A stretch of 64,000 nucleotides of DNA from assembly GCF_019925205.1 (NCBI RefSeq), contig NC_083560.1, forward strand, positions 35,696,270-35,760,269, given 5' to 3'. Of this stretch, positions 1 to 12,177 are shown piece by piece. Positions within the stretch are counted from its first letter, which is position 1; every line of letters begins with the position of its first letter. The DNA is from Metopolophium dirhodum (taxonomy: Eukaryota; Arthropoda; Insecta; Hemiptera; Aphididae). The translations under genes were made by a program, and so were the position numbers. The notes below the pieces were generated by a model. It ran no database searches. It had not been told where the DNA came from and saw nothing but the letters and a program-made list of their open reading frames with translations.

Positions 1-1550
1 TCACCTGATGATTAGCCATGCCTTTTTCATTATTTACCAAATACAAGTACGGCCTGAATTTAATATAAAAATAAAACTAAATAATACCATTGATGACGAA
101 ATTACCTATACTTTGATTAAATTTGTAAATACACGGGTTGACGTTTTCAAATTTTTGACACATTAAACATATGACGACGCAACTCACAATTGACAATACA
201 ATAACAGCTGTAGATAAACGTAGGTTATATACCCATGTAGAGCGAAAAATAAAAATAAAAACATAATAAATAGTAACATTGACAGTTCAAGAAAATCGGC
301 TAACAATTAAACATAATATAATTAATTCATTGGTTTATGGACAAAAAATAGTCCTCGTGGCTTTGGGTGGATCACAATCTGAATGATATACATTAATAAT
401 GCGGGATATAACAATATTTATTTATACATTGATTATTATACCTTTTTCGCAATAATCAAGCTTTAGTAGAACAAAAATACACAAAAATTCCAACGATTAT
501 GAATTTAATTATTTTGATCTCTTACATAAGCCGGGGTGCAAGAACAAATGCTCTAGTTGTAGGCTGGTTTTATTGGAGAGGTTAATAACAAGTTGTCGAC
601 AATGCGTCAACGTCCGCTGCAGAGAACAAATACGATAATGACACGTCGACATCGGCGCTCAATGTGTAAGAAAAGTGTAGAACATAAGAATAGTGGGGCT
701 TTAGTAGTAGGTAGAAGGGGGCGTTAAACTTCAAAAATGCAAAAGATATCATCAGTCAACGCGGTTATTTACTTACCTGTTACCTACCACAGTATATCAA
801 ACAGTTTAAAATATTTAACTATTCCACAGTGGGTTATATGGTTATTTAAATATGGTTAATAATGACTAGTAAAATCATTTTACCTCAACAATATTATGTA
901 ATATGGTGAGTAACAAAATAATTCTGTACGGACTCACGGAAATGAAATACGATGACAGTGTAATAGTACCTTACTACCTTATTCTTTACAATGATTATGG
1001 TTTATTATAATATAATATAATTTAATATATTAAATAACATATGGCAAAGGGTCATATAAATGTAAGTTAAATTTGTTATTCTGGGTAAAAAAAAGCTTGA
1101 CAATTAATACATCTCCCTATATATCAAGTTTTTTTAAAAAATTTTTAATTAATAATAATATAATATCATCATAGACATTATACTAGATACTAGTATAATG
1201 TCTATGAATATCATATACCTTATGTCAAAATAATATATAGAGTAGAATTCGCTTATAACGATCTTTAAAGGGCCTAGAGAATCAGATTATTATATCCGAA
1301 TGATATAAACATACTGCACATGAGATATTATAAAACTAGGCTGGATATTGTTTTATCAGGAATATTGTTATGCATAGTATCGTAATAAGCGGATTCTTTT
1401 GTAATTCAATAATTTTATTCTGGTTATTCATGTATATAAGTTATTGACACTGGTTGGTTGTTAAATATCTTACCGACCATGATAAGGACACTAGTTTAGA
1501 TGTAGCGAATAAGTACCCAAAGAATAATTAATTATAATTGTAATATTCAG
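1..1550. other. Intronic or upstream DNA, no gene seen
   Basis: I see no coding exon here. The next feature, the exon at 1551, starts in the middle of a saposin B domain, so an upstream exon must exist. It is probably beyond the left edge, and this stretch is then intron. The only structure noted is a perfect hairpin at 1169-1207. Confidence 0.4.
1169..1207. repeat. Perfect 18-bp hairpin with 3-nt loop
   Basis: The arms 1169-1186 and 1190-1207 are exact reverse complements (TCATAGACATTATACTAG and its complement) around the loop ATA. It stands alone in an intron-like region. It could be the remnant of a foldback element or a small RNA hairpin; nothing else identifies it. Confidence 0.75.
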
Positions 1551-2942
1551 GAAGTGATTAAAAATAAATTGGAAAAGTTATGTACCAAACTACCATCAAA
1601 ATGGAAAGAAGAATGCACAGAGTTTGTTTCAACTCAGTTACAAAGTATACTCGACATGCTAGTTGCTCAAGTTAAATATGAAGAAATTTGTGTTTTATTG
1701 GACATTTGCAAACCAAAGACCATCTCTGAAAGTGCTGAAAATGATTTAGGTAAGTGAATGAAATGTATATTAATTATTATTTAAATAAGTTAGTGGATAT
1801 AATTATTAATTATTTGGATTTTTATTTTTTTTAGAAACAAATATGATTGCTACAGCTGGACAAATTACTATAGTGTTTCCGGGATACAATATGGGACAAT
1901 TAATGGCCAATAATTACAAAATGTTGGAAGACCCAAAAGTTACAAAACCATTTTGTATAGTATGCACAATTGTAATAAAATATTTGAATGGTGAAATCAA
2001 AGACAAATCAAATCAAGTATATCGAGTTTTTGTAAAGATTTATTTGAATATGAGTTATTAAAGTAATACAATTACATTTAACTTTGTTATAGGAGTTAAT
2101 AGAACACGTTTTAGAATCAACATGTAGCGCATTACCAAATTTAGAAGAAAATGAATGTCAATCTTTTATTGACTCAAACTATCAGCAAATCATTAAGTTT
2201 ATTACAATTGGAACTGATCCGGGTATTGCATGTGATATGTTAATGGTGTGCGATGATGATAAAAGTAAATGATAACAAATGACAATTATTTCTGTGCAAA
2301 AATTAATTAATTTTATATAATATATTTATATATACTTTTCTGGTTTTATACAGTAGGAGGTAAACAAACTATTGACATACCTAAAAAGAGTGTACATATG
2401 ACTACAACAGAACCTGCTGAATTGGATAGTTGTGCTGCCTGCAAAGCATTTGTTACAGTATTTGAAGAACGTTTAACCAATGATTCATGTAGAGTTGAGG
2501 ATTTAGATTTGATTGAGCTGTGCAATGAAGTAGAAATCGCACTTAAGGACCAGGTAAATACAACTATATTAGTGTTCCTGATTGCCGTAAGCAAATAATG
2601 TGCAAATTATGTTTTATTCCTCTTATACATCTCAATAAAAAAAAAAATAAAAAATATAACTAACCAGAATAGTTAAATAACCAATATTATTTTTACACTG
2701 CAAGGTTTGTGTTTGTGTGTGAACGTTTTAAATCAAACCATTTTAGTAACTTCTAACATTATAAATTTACACAAATAAATATTATGCAGTGTATGGAGAT
2801 GATAGAGTCGTATGCTCAATCTTTCAAAAATCTCTTAAACCACTTTCCTACATGGATGATGTGCGAAAAAGTGGAGATGTGCAGTAAAATAATAGTGATG
2901 CAGTCAACCAACTCCAGATTTTTAGAAGGCTCAGAGTATTAG
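1551..2942 (+). CDS. Prosaposin-like protein, 3' part of gene (saposin B domains)
   Basis: Five exons join in phase with GT/AG borders: 1551-1749, 1835-2016, 2093-2264, 2354-2553 and 2790-2942. The first exon holds the second half of a saposin B domain (LCTKL, then YEEIC and LLDIC). Exons 2-3 encode a full saposin B domain with the six-Cys pattern (CIVC, STC, NEC, IAC, MVC). Exons 4-5 encode another (CAAC, ELC, QCM, MMC, EMC). Known family role: prosaposin is cut in lysosomes into small proteins that present sphingolipids to hydrolases. The 5' exons, signal peptide and earlier domains are outside the window or not recognised. Translation ends at TAG 2940-2942, just where the C-terminal Saposin A-type domain would begin; see the decayed tail that follows. 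The saposin call is firm; which paralogue, and whether it still works, is open. Confidence 0.85.
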
Positions 2943-4087
2943 TGCAAATCATAGGATAACGCCAAAGAGTGCAAGGTAATTTTATCAAATTCAATTTTTA
3001 ATCTTTTCTAATAATATTAATTATTACAATGTACCTACCCTTTGTTGTGAAGCTTTTGACTTGATTTAAACTTGTTGTTCAGTTTATGACATGATTTAAC
3101 TTACTTGGAGAAAATAACAACCATATCATTTTAACACAGCTTGCTTCATTGTATTTTTTTTAATGTAAGCACAAAGTATTTAATTATTTAAAAAAAATTT
3201 TAACTATTCTTCAAAATCTAACAGATCCAGTTGTTATAAACTTACAAGTTACCTATAACCAGGGCTCGGAACTTTATGCATTTGCATCTTTCTCGGGAAG
3301 CTGCATATTTCAAATCTGATTCGATACAAATTCGTTTCGTGAACCATACACTTGAAATACAACAATTTATGTTGCATATTTTTGCATATTTTACTGAATT
3401 TATATGATTATGCATATTTAAAGATTTTGAGTATATAAATGCATTTTATGGTAAAAATTTATAAGAAATCTACAACAAACAAGTTTTTGATGGTTGAATA
3501 TTGTAAACTAAATAATTTAAAAATAAATAGCCGCCGCACACGGTTTCCTAGTCTATATTTTGAATTATACTATACCGAGTAATAGTTGAAATATTGTGTA
3601 AATGTTTATAAATATTATAAATTATAATCGTCTTATTTAATTGAAAATATGTTTTCAAGAATAAAATATTTATTTTTACCAATCGCCCGTATGGTTTATA
3701 GTGTTTTTACTAAGAAATAAGAATTAGCCTTTAATGACCGGCCAGGTTTACAGATTCAGTATTATCAAAAGAAAAATATAAATAAAATATTTATGATTCA
3801 AAAATAATTTTTTTTTCTCTATAACTATGCTTTTAAATACATTTTTTTTTAAAATAATAAATGCATATTATACCGCATATTTTGGTTTTTTTTAGTGCAT
3901 ACGTATGCACATATTTCATTGTTTTTTAGCGCATAAAGTTCCTAGCCCTGCCTATAACATTTGAAATTATATTTAAATGTTACAAAAATTAATAAATTTC
4001 ACTGTGTGATAAATGTATTTGTTTTTTTTTTAGGCTGAATTGTTATGCAAACGCTCTTCATGGAATGTAAAATTCATCGAAGATTAA
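2943..4087 (+). pseudogene. Decayed Saposin A-type C-terminal domain behind stop codons
   Basis: The frame of the preceding exon continues past TAG 2940-2942 as CKS, a second TAG at 2952-2954, then DNAKECK up to a GT donor at 2976. An AG acceptor at 4032-4033 opens the next exon in the same phase (AELLCKRSSW and so on, TAA at 4085-4087). The pattern (Gly five before Cys, then Cys-x6-Cys with Asn-Ala, then Cys-x5-Cys) matches a Saposin A-type domain. The first stop sits where that family has Trp (TGG to TAG), and the first domain Cys is replaced by Phe. Either the tail is dead, or the stops are read through, or they are base errors. Confidence 0.6.
3260..3950. mobile_element. hAT-type MITE in last saposin intron
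   Basis: The ends are near-inverted repeats: CAGGGCTCGGAACTTTATGC at the left, and the complement of CAGGGCTAGGAACTTTATGC at the right. A perfect 8-bp target duplication, CCTATAAC, lies at 3252-3259 and 3951-3958. Length is 691 bp with no transposase. An 8-bp duplication with CAGGG ends is the hAT signature. It sits inside the intron between 2976 and 4033. Confidence 0.9.
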
Positions 4088-4577
4088 AATTTAAAATTAA
4101 TTAACACTCATCTGAACGCAAAATCAATATTATAATTAATGATGACTTATAATATTGATCGTCTAGGCTTAACAATTATTATTACTTATAAATATTCCTT
4201 ATTATGTTAATAGATTACGGTTTTTAAATATATTATGTATTAAGGATAAAACCATAATAAAAATTAATATGTTATGAATTTTCACTGTAATATACATATT
4301 TTTACTATATTTTGAAAATATTTTGGATTAACTAATTTATAAAGAAAAATATATATTTTTAAACTTACTATATGTAGAGAAAACCAATTTCTCTATAAGA
4401 TCAACTTAAAAACACATATTGTATTGGTGATCAAAACTTAAAAATTAGTGAAATGAATTCTTTATTTATAATATGTATTTGTTTTTTTAAGAAAATGTGT
4501 GGTTTTTTTTAATTTGCATTAGATAAATTTGTCATTAAGACAATTATTGTAGTCCAACTGAATAGTCTTGTTTTCAG

Positions 4578-4763
4578 GATATGTCAGAACAGTATGAAAA
4601 TATTTTTAATGATAGGTTTTATGAAATTATAGAAAAAGTTAAATTGTCAAAATGTTTTATAAATGATTATAACATAACGGCGTGTGACCCATGTCGTTAT
4701 TGTTCAGCGACTAAATTTAAATTGACTGAGATATGTTTAATGATCTGTAAGCTTGTTAGATGA
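4578..4763 (+). other. Candidate Cys-rich alternative terminal exon
   Basis: An AG acceptor at 4576-4577 is followed by 61 open codons ending in TGA at 4761-4763. The C-terminal part has a cysteine spacing (CDPCRYC, then EIC and MIC) that loosely resembles a Saposin A-type domain. It could be an alternative last exon or a relic duplicate of the saposin tail. No strong phase-matched donor upstream was found, so its use is unproven. Confidence 0.3.
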
Positions 4764-5409
4764 ATATTAAGCAGTAAAAAGTATATCAATAATAAACATC
4801 TAGTTTGTCTTAATCACAATACAATTTAGTTGGTCAACTTAATCAAATGTAAAACTATTCTGTTGCCCTTGACCAAACTGTACAGTACATAATCACCACT
4901 TGAGTTATAGAAAATATGTATTATGGTAAATGTGGGGAAAAGCAAACATAACTATTAATGTTAAATATTTAATAAACAATATTGATAAAATTAAATGTTT
5001 TGTAGTCGTTTTTATTATAAACAAACTATAACACTACGCTAGTAACAAAATATTCTTTGGGTCATCAGTCATCTCACAAAATTATAATACACTATCGTAC
5101 ATTACTTGTATATTGTTTCTTACATGAGATATAGAAAGATAGATACTAGAAAGAGAGCGAGTCGTTAACAATTAATTGATGCATCAAATTCTCTGAAAAA
5201 AAATAAGCAGCATAAACATAAACAAAATGTAAATAATTTTTTCTGTAATAATAATTATTTATACATTTGTAACACCATAATAATAATATAGATTACCCAT
5301 GAAAACTATCTGATTGTGTGAATACTTTAAGAGCATTGGAATAAATACAGTCTGAAAGCAAAAAACAAAAACAAAAATACAAACCATTTAATTTCAATAA
5401 ACTTATATA

Positions 5410-5443
<34 letters not shown>

Positions 5444-6484
5444 GAATCAAGTCATCAAACATTTAATGTGGCTAAGAAAACAGTTTAATATTGTACAACA
5501 TGAGATTACGCTATTATTTACTATTTTAAATTCTAAAGTTAGGTATTTTTTATTTAATAATGTTATTAGATAAACGATGATACAAAAAATGTTTGAATAA
5601 ACCTTTGACGTTATTTTTATTTTTAATAAATGTATTATTTAAAGTGTTATTCTCGGTTTTAAAGTTAACTTTATCAATACCAGCACCAAACCTAATATTT
5701 TGTCATTTATCGGTAAACTCCGGGGTAAACGCTAATACGCAATTGAAGGGAACAACAGTCTAAAAATAAATTATCTTAAAAAATATATATATTAAAATCA
5801 ACTTAAATACCCAACTTAAAAATAAAATCATTGTTTGCTTTTGAGATCACCAATTTGTCTAGAACTGTAAATTATGAAAAATTTGATAAGTACCTATAAA
5901 GAAATTTACAAAAATATTTGAAAGAATATCCAACCAAAATCCTGTAAATATTCTATAAATATGTCTGTAATTTAAAATATAATGACCATACCGAGAATAA
6001 TTCAAAAAGGATTGATTTAATAAAACAAAACCAAAATACTTAACAAAAACATGTGAATGCGTTAAATTTGCAGGCCCACTGATAATTAAATACTTGTATG
6101 CACGTATGATTACAAATATTTTACAAATAATAACTGTATGATGTACTAAAAATAATAATATTATGCATTTACCAAGCATTTTTATAATTTCATTGCCAGT
6201 AGTATAACACTATTAACACTCCATATTATTAAACTTGTAGAGTTGGAGGACAGTTCTTGTCTAAACACCAGTTCTTTACTCTGTCAGAAAATTATGCATC
6301 AAAAACTCGATAATAAAAATCATTTGAGTAACCAGCTAAAAACAGTAGGAAACTCATTTTTTTACAAAACACAAAAAATAATTTGTTATCTTACACATTT
6401 AAAATGTTGTAAAATTGTATTTTAAAAAAACTAGGTACCTATTATAAAATAATAATGAATAAAATAGGTACCTAATAAATTACA
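4764..6484. other. Intergenic AT-rich DNA with TA microsatellite
   Basis: No gene is supported here. A TA dinucleotide run occupies about 5411-5443. The open frame at 5859-6179 on the minus strand has low-complexity, Ile/Tyr/Phe-rich composition typical of AT-rich chance frames. Confidence 0.5.
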
Positions 6485-6640
6485 TTAAGAGGACGCTATA
6501 CCCGCATGCGTTGTCTCCGTCTTATAAATGTACATCATAGCAAAAAACTGTTTTGTACGGGATAGAACCACTCTCTCGGTATTTATAGTAGAATTACCAA
6601 AAGTCCACAACACATAGGGAACAACTTGATCTGTGTCATA
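6485..6640. mobile_element. Left half of TTAAGAGGACG foldback MITE
   Basis: The sequence begins TTAAGAGGACGCTATACCCG and continues with TTGTCTCCGTCTTA. It matches the ends of the palindromic elements at 43983-44418 and 46687-47050. Only one terminus is recognised; the right limit is approximate. Confidence 0.5.
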
Positions 6641-6796
6641 GCGTTTTTATTATTTGGATAACATAAATAAATTAGAGTTATCAGTTTGAGAACATTAGGA
6701 TTTTTTTTTTGATTCTTCATTTAATTATTAAAAATTATTGGTAAATGCATATTATTATTATTTTTAGTACATGGTACAGTTATTATTTGTGAAATA

Positions 6797-7432
6797 ATGC
6801 TAACATTACTTTTTAACTACTACCTTGATAATATAAACCAGCCTCGTAAAAATGTAATTAATGACTTAGGGGTTATTTTTGACTCCAAACTTTCTTTTGA
6901 ATATTATGCTGATACCATAAAAAATAAATCATATATGGAATTAGGTTTAATAAAACAAATGTGTACATATTTTAATAATGAATCAGCCTTAACAGTTCTG
7001 TATTGTTCCTATAGTTTGAAATTCGGATAGTATCTCTCAATATCGGTGTTCTGTTCAAATATTTTTTTTTATCATATTTAAGCTATAAATGAGGATCAAA
7101 GACTTCCTCATACCAGTCATACCCTGTATGATCATATAAGCAATTTTATTAATATCATTCCATTGAATAAAATATTACAATTGCTTAATTTAAAACTCTT
7201 AATTAATATACTCAATAATCACATTGATTGCCCTATACTAATAGAGTGTTTAAATTTTAAAATTAATTAATTTCATTTTTGGAATAAATCTTTATTTTAT
7301 CCTTTTATTTGGTTCTAGTGCATACAATGACAAGCACTTACTTGTGAATAAACTTATGTTGGTTGGTAATTCTATCTATAATATTGATTTATTTAATACA
7401 CCACTCAATGAGTTAAATAAATTATCATATTA
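6797..7432 (+). pseudogene. Degenerate LINE reverse transcriptase C-terminal fragment
   Basis: A 77-codon open frame at 6797-7030 carries NDLGVIFDSKLSFEYY, then LGLIKQ and LTVLYCS. This is the post-catalytic region typical of Jockey/I-type LINE reverse transcriptases. Downstream, past stops and shifts, further pieces follow, including DLFNTPLNELNKL near 7385-7430, which resembles the end of such ORF2 proteins. No catalytic YxDD block remains. It is a 5'-truncated dead copy. Confidence 0.7.
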
Positions 7433-7541
7433 ATTGTAGGTATAATAAATTTGTAAATTAAGTATTTGCACTAATTTTTGAAATTTATATATTTTTATGA
7501 TATTTAATAGGTAGGTATGTACTATATAATATAGGCTATAG

Positions 7542-8030
7542 CAGTGGTTCTCAATCTTTTTTGATTGCTCCGATTTTTGAGATTAGCATCTTTTCTGATA
7601 GAAAAGTGAACCCGGTTAGTATTTACTCATGGAAAGTCAAAATTCAAAATTACAAGTAGTTTGAAAAAGCGTGAAGAAAAACAAAGAAAAAGTGGTAACT
7701 CAAAAAATAAAAACCGCAGGCCTTTTTAAAATATTTTGATTCTTTTTGAGCTAATTATAGCCTTGAGACATTCTTAGAAATATGTAAGCTTTTTTCAAAT
7801 CATACTCGACACTTTTTTAATTTTTAATCTTTAGCTATAAAAGTTGAAAATTGTATACATTTTTAACTACAAAATCATTTTTAAATTTTAAATTTGATAA
7901 ATGTTGTCAAAAATCGAACTTTAAATGTTTATAAAAAAATATAGTGCCTATGTATTTTTAATATTTTTCAACTGCTATTTAAGCAACATATTAGAAGCTA
8001 TGTATTAAATGTTGACACTTTTTGGCACAA
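7542..8030. repeat. Remnants of hAT-like end and repeat R
   Basis: CAGTGGTTCTCAATC at 7542 looks like a hAT terminus, but no partner end was found. The following ~400 bp contains phrases shared with repeat R (CTATAAAAGTTGAAAATTG, TTTGATAAATGTTGTCAAAA, GTATTTTTAATATTTTTCAA). It is a diverged, incomplete copy. Confidence 0.45.
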
Positions 8031-8318
8031 CAAATATATTCATATGGAAGTAATATAATATATTGTCTACCATAATCGTGGTACGGTGTATCATCATGAC
8101 ATTACTACGCTCGTAAACAATAACTAATTCCGCGTTAGCACTACGAAACAGACTGCTGATAGTTTTATTTATTCAGCCAAAACAATAAATTACAATAAAT
8201 CACATTAATAATAGCTGATTTTGGCGCGGCCGTGTTATTAATTAGCGTTCCACCGAACCAGTGGCGGCTGATAGCACGTCGCGCACAATCTACATAATAT
8301 TATTATATAATTCACAGC

Positions 8319-10926
8319 CAGGGCCGGTTATAGGTGGCAACATTTATAACTATATAGAGGCGGAATATAAGAAAAAATTAAATATCTTATTTTTCACGTT
8401 TATTTTAGATTTTAACAAATTTCAAAGTACAATATACAAACATATTGTATATATATATATCTACATATCTATATATCTACATATTATATTAACTCCAAAA
8501 CAATATTCAATAAAAATAATATGGATAATTTTTCCCTGAATTGCGATAACGTCTCAAAGCATGTTGTGCCATTACAATTTAATCGATAATAATTCTATTA
8601 GCGGTTTTGCAATTGCTGACTGTTGTGTGTCATTCACTCTCACTGTACAGTGTAGTGTAGTAGTGTAGGTACATTCTTTATTGAGCTCAACAAAATAATT
8701 TTTTTTATAAATCAAGACATATACATCTATCAAGACTTCATTACACAATAGGTAAGTAATATAAATATAATATATTTTTAATTTACTGTTAATCAAGAAT
8801 TAGAAACAAGGTGTAAACGTGGAAAAACTATCGATAATATCAATGAAGCTAATTTAAAAATTGAGACAGAACATTGGAAAAATGTACTTAGGCGAAATAT
8901 AAAATTGATAAAAACACTTAGCAGTCAAAATTTGGCTTTTCGGGGGAAATCAGATAAACTTAATACTTCCAATAATGGTAACTTCTTAAAATTTATTGAA
9001 TTTTTAAGTAAATTTGATCCAGTAATGAAAGAACACATAAGAAGAATATCATCTCAAGAAATTCATTGTCATTACTTAGGAAAAGATATCCAAAATGAAA
9101 TAATTCAATTATTGGCGAATAAAATAAGATCTCGCATCATAACTGAATTAAAAAATGCGAAATATTATTCAATCATTTTAGACTGTACACCAGATATAAA
9201 TCATACAGAACAAAATGACTGTCATAGTTAGATTCGTCTCAACTACTGAAAACGAAACCACAAGTAAAATAGAACACGTTTCTATAAATGAACACTTTAT
9301 CGGTTTTATAGAATTACACAATACTACTGGCTTAAATATGACTGAAGTTATTCTTCAAAAACTGAGAGAATTAGATATTTCATTAGATGACATGAGAGGC
9401 CAAGGATACGACAATGGGGCTAATATGCGTGGATATAAAAATGGTGTTCAAGCTAGAATTCGAAATCTTAATTCAAGAGCTTTTTACGTGCCATGCAATG
9501 CACATTCTTTAAATTTGGTTTTGAATGATTCAGCAAATTGTTGTTTAGATGCAGTTTCATTTTTTGATATTATACAAGAAATGTATACATTTTTTTCAGC
9601 ATCAACACAGAGATGGGATGTTTTTTGTAAATATGTTAAAAATCTTACTGTAAAACCATTAAGTGCAACTCGATGGTCTAGTAGAATAGATGCTATTCAA
9701 CCAATTCGATTTCAAACTGCTGAAATTTATGATGCACTGGAAGAAATATCAGAAGACACTTCACTTACGAGTGTAACTGGCGTTCGAAGTCGTTCTGAAG
9801 CTAAAGGTATAGGTAGCTGAAAAATTAATAAGCTTCAAATTTTTATGTAGTTTAGTAATTTGGTATGATTTATTATGCGAAATTAATGTCACTAGTAAAT
9901 TATTACAATCTATATCATTAAATATTATCGAATCAATAAATCAGATAAACAATACCAAAATATTTTTACAAAAATATCGTAGTGATGAAAATTTTGAAAA
10001 AATATTTACACAAGCAAGTAACTTAGCAAATGAACTTGGTGTACAAGATAGTTTTTCGTTAAATCAATTTCGAACTCGACGTAAAAAAACTCATTTTGAT
10101 TACGAATCTCGTGATACTCCTATAACAGATCCTAAACAGAATTTCAAAATAAATTTTTTTCATCAAATATTAGACAATATGCTCCAATCAATAAATGACC
10201 GATTTATTCAACTTGAAGACCATAGTAAATTATTTTCATTTCTTTATAATATTTCTAATGTCAATAATTATCAACATTTAATGAAGTGCTGTAAAGATCT
10301 TCAGCTAGCACTTTCTTCAAATGACGGTTTAAATTCTGATATAAATTCTGTTGAACTTTGTGAAGAAATAAATAAATTACAAAAACATTTGAAAAATGAA
10401 AATGATCCAAAAGCAATTTTACAATTTATATGTGAAAACAAATTAATAGAATTATTTCCTAATGTATACGTAGCTCTAAGAATGTTATTAACATTACCAG
10501 TAACTGCAGCTTCAGCTGAAAGAAGCTTTTCAATATTAAAAATTGTTAAGAACTATTTAAGATCACAAATTTCACAGGATCGTTTAGTTGGATTGGCAAC
10601 AATTTCAATTGAAAATCAAATTGCGAATGATCTTGACATTGACGATTTAGTTAAAGATTTTGCGTCATCAAAAGCAAGAAAAATACATTTTTAAAAATTA
10701 TAACTAAATATTGTATTTCATAATAACTATTGTAATACTTTACAAACAATCTATGTAATATTAATTTAGTAATTTCTTTTTTATTATATAATAATTGACA
10801 ATTGTAAAAAGTTTTTTTAATTTTTTTGCTTCTACATATGACATTTATCTATTTAAGTTGTAATAAAATAAGAGGCGGCAATTTTGATCTTTGCCTACAT
10901 ATAAAAAATTGCTTGCGCCGGCCCTG
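8319..10926 (+). mobile_element. hAT transposon, nearly complete
   Basis: The left end CAGGGCCGGTTATAGG (8319) and right end (complement CAGGGCCGGCGCAAGC, ending 10926) form terminal inverted repeats. A perfect 8-bp target duplication, TTCACAGC, flanks the element at 8311-8318 and 10927-10934. The 2608-bp body carries a broken transposase gene at about 8782-10694. A short element with related ends (46407-46580) looks like a deletion derivative of this family. Confidence 0.95.
8782..10694 (+). pseudogene. hAT transposase (ZMYM1/DUF4371-like), frameshifted
   Basis: Three overlapping frames together give most of a hAT transposase of the zinc-finger MYM-type 1-like group. The first is 8782-9234, with the motif IILDCTPD containing the likely first catalytic Asp. 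A one-base slip in an A run near 9211-9214 moves to the frame of 9215-9820 (RGQGYDNGANMRG, VPCNAHSLNLVLNDS, LSATRWSSR). A second slip near 9805-9840 moves to a frame ending at 10694. That last frame carries the hAT C-terminal dimerisation region (LTLPVTAASAERSFSILKIVK, then KNYLRS, RLVGLATISIE). The N-terminal zinc finger was not found; a possible donor GTAAGT at 8751 suggests an intron or lost exon. The shifts make this copy non-autonomous. Confidence 0.9.
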
Positions 10927-11079
10927 TTCACAGCTGACACAATTTTACTAAGGACAAAAATAAAAATAATATAAATACAATGATAATATTGTGTTATATG
11001 TGTGTGTGTGTGAGATAGAGAGAGAGAGAGACTTTCGATGGTATGATATATTATAATATAAAATATATGTGTAGGTATA

Positions 11080-11690
11080 GCTACAATAGTCATCGTCTGC
11101 GGACATTGAACAAAACACACTCGTATAATATGTTTTCATGAGTAATTTCACAGGATATACAAAATATTATATGTTTACCTAGTATCAAATGCACATTTTG
11201 AATATACAATTTTTTTTTAATTTTTTTATTGGGGTTAAGGCCTCGACAACAGTTGTCGAACAGAGTTACTGTGGTCATTAGCCTGGGGTACTGTGTGGGA
11301 GGGTACTGTAGGTTTTTAACGAGGGTGTGTATGTGTGACAAGAATATATCACTAAACATCGCGGATGGTCACCCATTTGAGAGCTAGTGACTCCGGTCAG
11401 TGCGTACACTCACAGGTACTCACAGGTTCATCACTTAATGCACACGCCGAGCCACTATAATAATATTATTATATACCTATATTATATAGATTAATTCCTC
11501 TAAAACAGTATACGCAGAAATACGCTATAATAAAATGTGTATAACAATAATACTATTATTATATAAAACGTCGCGTATCTACTCGTGTTTTATGCCACCA
11601 CAACTGAATAGCCGATCACAAATAACCATATACCTATCTACATTAACGCAACTGCGAATAATAAAAATTATGGAATATTGACCACTGAAT
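11080..11690. repeat. Dispersed repeat, copy 1 (pair with 21420-22685)
   Basis: 11080-11205 (CATCGTCTGCGGACA, TAATTTCACAGGATATACAA) and 11460-11690 (ATAAAATGTGTATAACAATA, TATGGAATATT) match 21420-21540 and 22470-22685 in the same order. In this copy the two halves are parted by a SINE-like insert at 11210-11455. In the other copy a 920-bp inverted-repeat element splits them at about the same place. Confidence 0.7.
11210..11455 (-). mobile_element. Candidate 5S rRNA-related SINE
   Basis: Read on the minus strand, this ~245-bp unit ends in an A-rich tail (CCCCAATAAAAAAATT plus A run; T run at 11210-11218 on the plus strand), as a retroposed element does. Its head contains AAATGGGTGACCATCC preceded by GACCGGAGTCACTAGCTCTC. 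This resembles the internal-promoter half of 5S rRNA (GGATGGGTGACC region), by my reading about 20 of 32 positions. A 5S-derived SINE is an inference; a LINE 3' tail is the alternative. Target duplication was not resolved. Confidence 0.4.
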
Positions 11691-12177
11691 GATCAAATGT
11701 ATTCTGTGTATTGACTATAGAGATTACCTATATTTTATATTTTAAGAGTTTATGACTACTTTGAATTTGTACATACTATAATTAAAAGTACTATAATCGT
11801 CTAACAAATTACATATAGGTATGGTTTTTCAACACAAAATGTGAAAATTTATATTATACTATGACATTAAATGAATCAATAAATGTCTATACATAAAAAA
11901 TTATTTAGATAAATTAATATGAATAACTGAAACAGTGTAAAACAAAGGAAAACTACGGAAATTAGGGGGGGGAAATGCCTTCATTACCCTCCCCTGGATC
12001 CGCTATGTATAGATAAGATAATAGATAATGAAATATTCATCTAAATAAATGTATCCAGATGAGTCGCAACTCGCAAAACTTTTGAAACAATATATTTGAT
12101 GCCTAGAATTAAGTTTTCAAGCTTTATGGCCTAACGAATAAAAATGTATTGATATTTATAACAATAAAAATATTAAA
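11691..12177. other. Intergenic DNA
   Basis: No gene is seen. A G-run/CCCTCCCC patch at about 11965-12005 (TTAGGGGGGGGAAATG, then CCCTCCCCTGGATCC) resembles the end of one of the GC-rich MITEs of this window, but the partner end is missing. Confidence 0.35.

Noticed and set aside
5859..6179. 106-codon minus-strand frame rich in hydrophobic residues
   Set aside because: Composition (Ile, Tyr, Phe, Leu, Asn) is that of translated AT-rich DNA; no motif, splice context or homologous feel.
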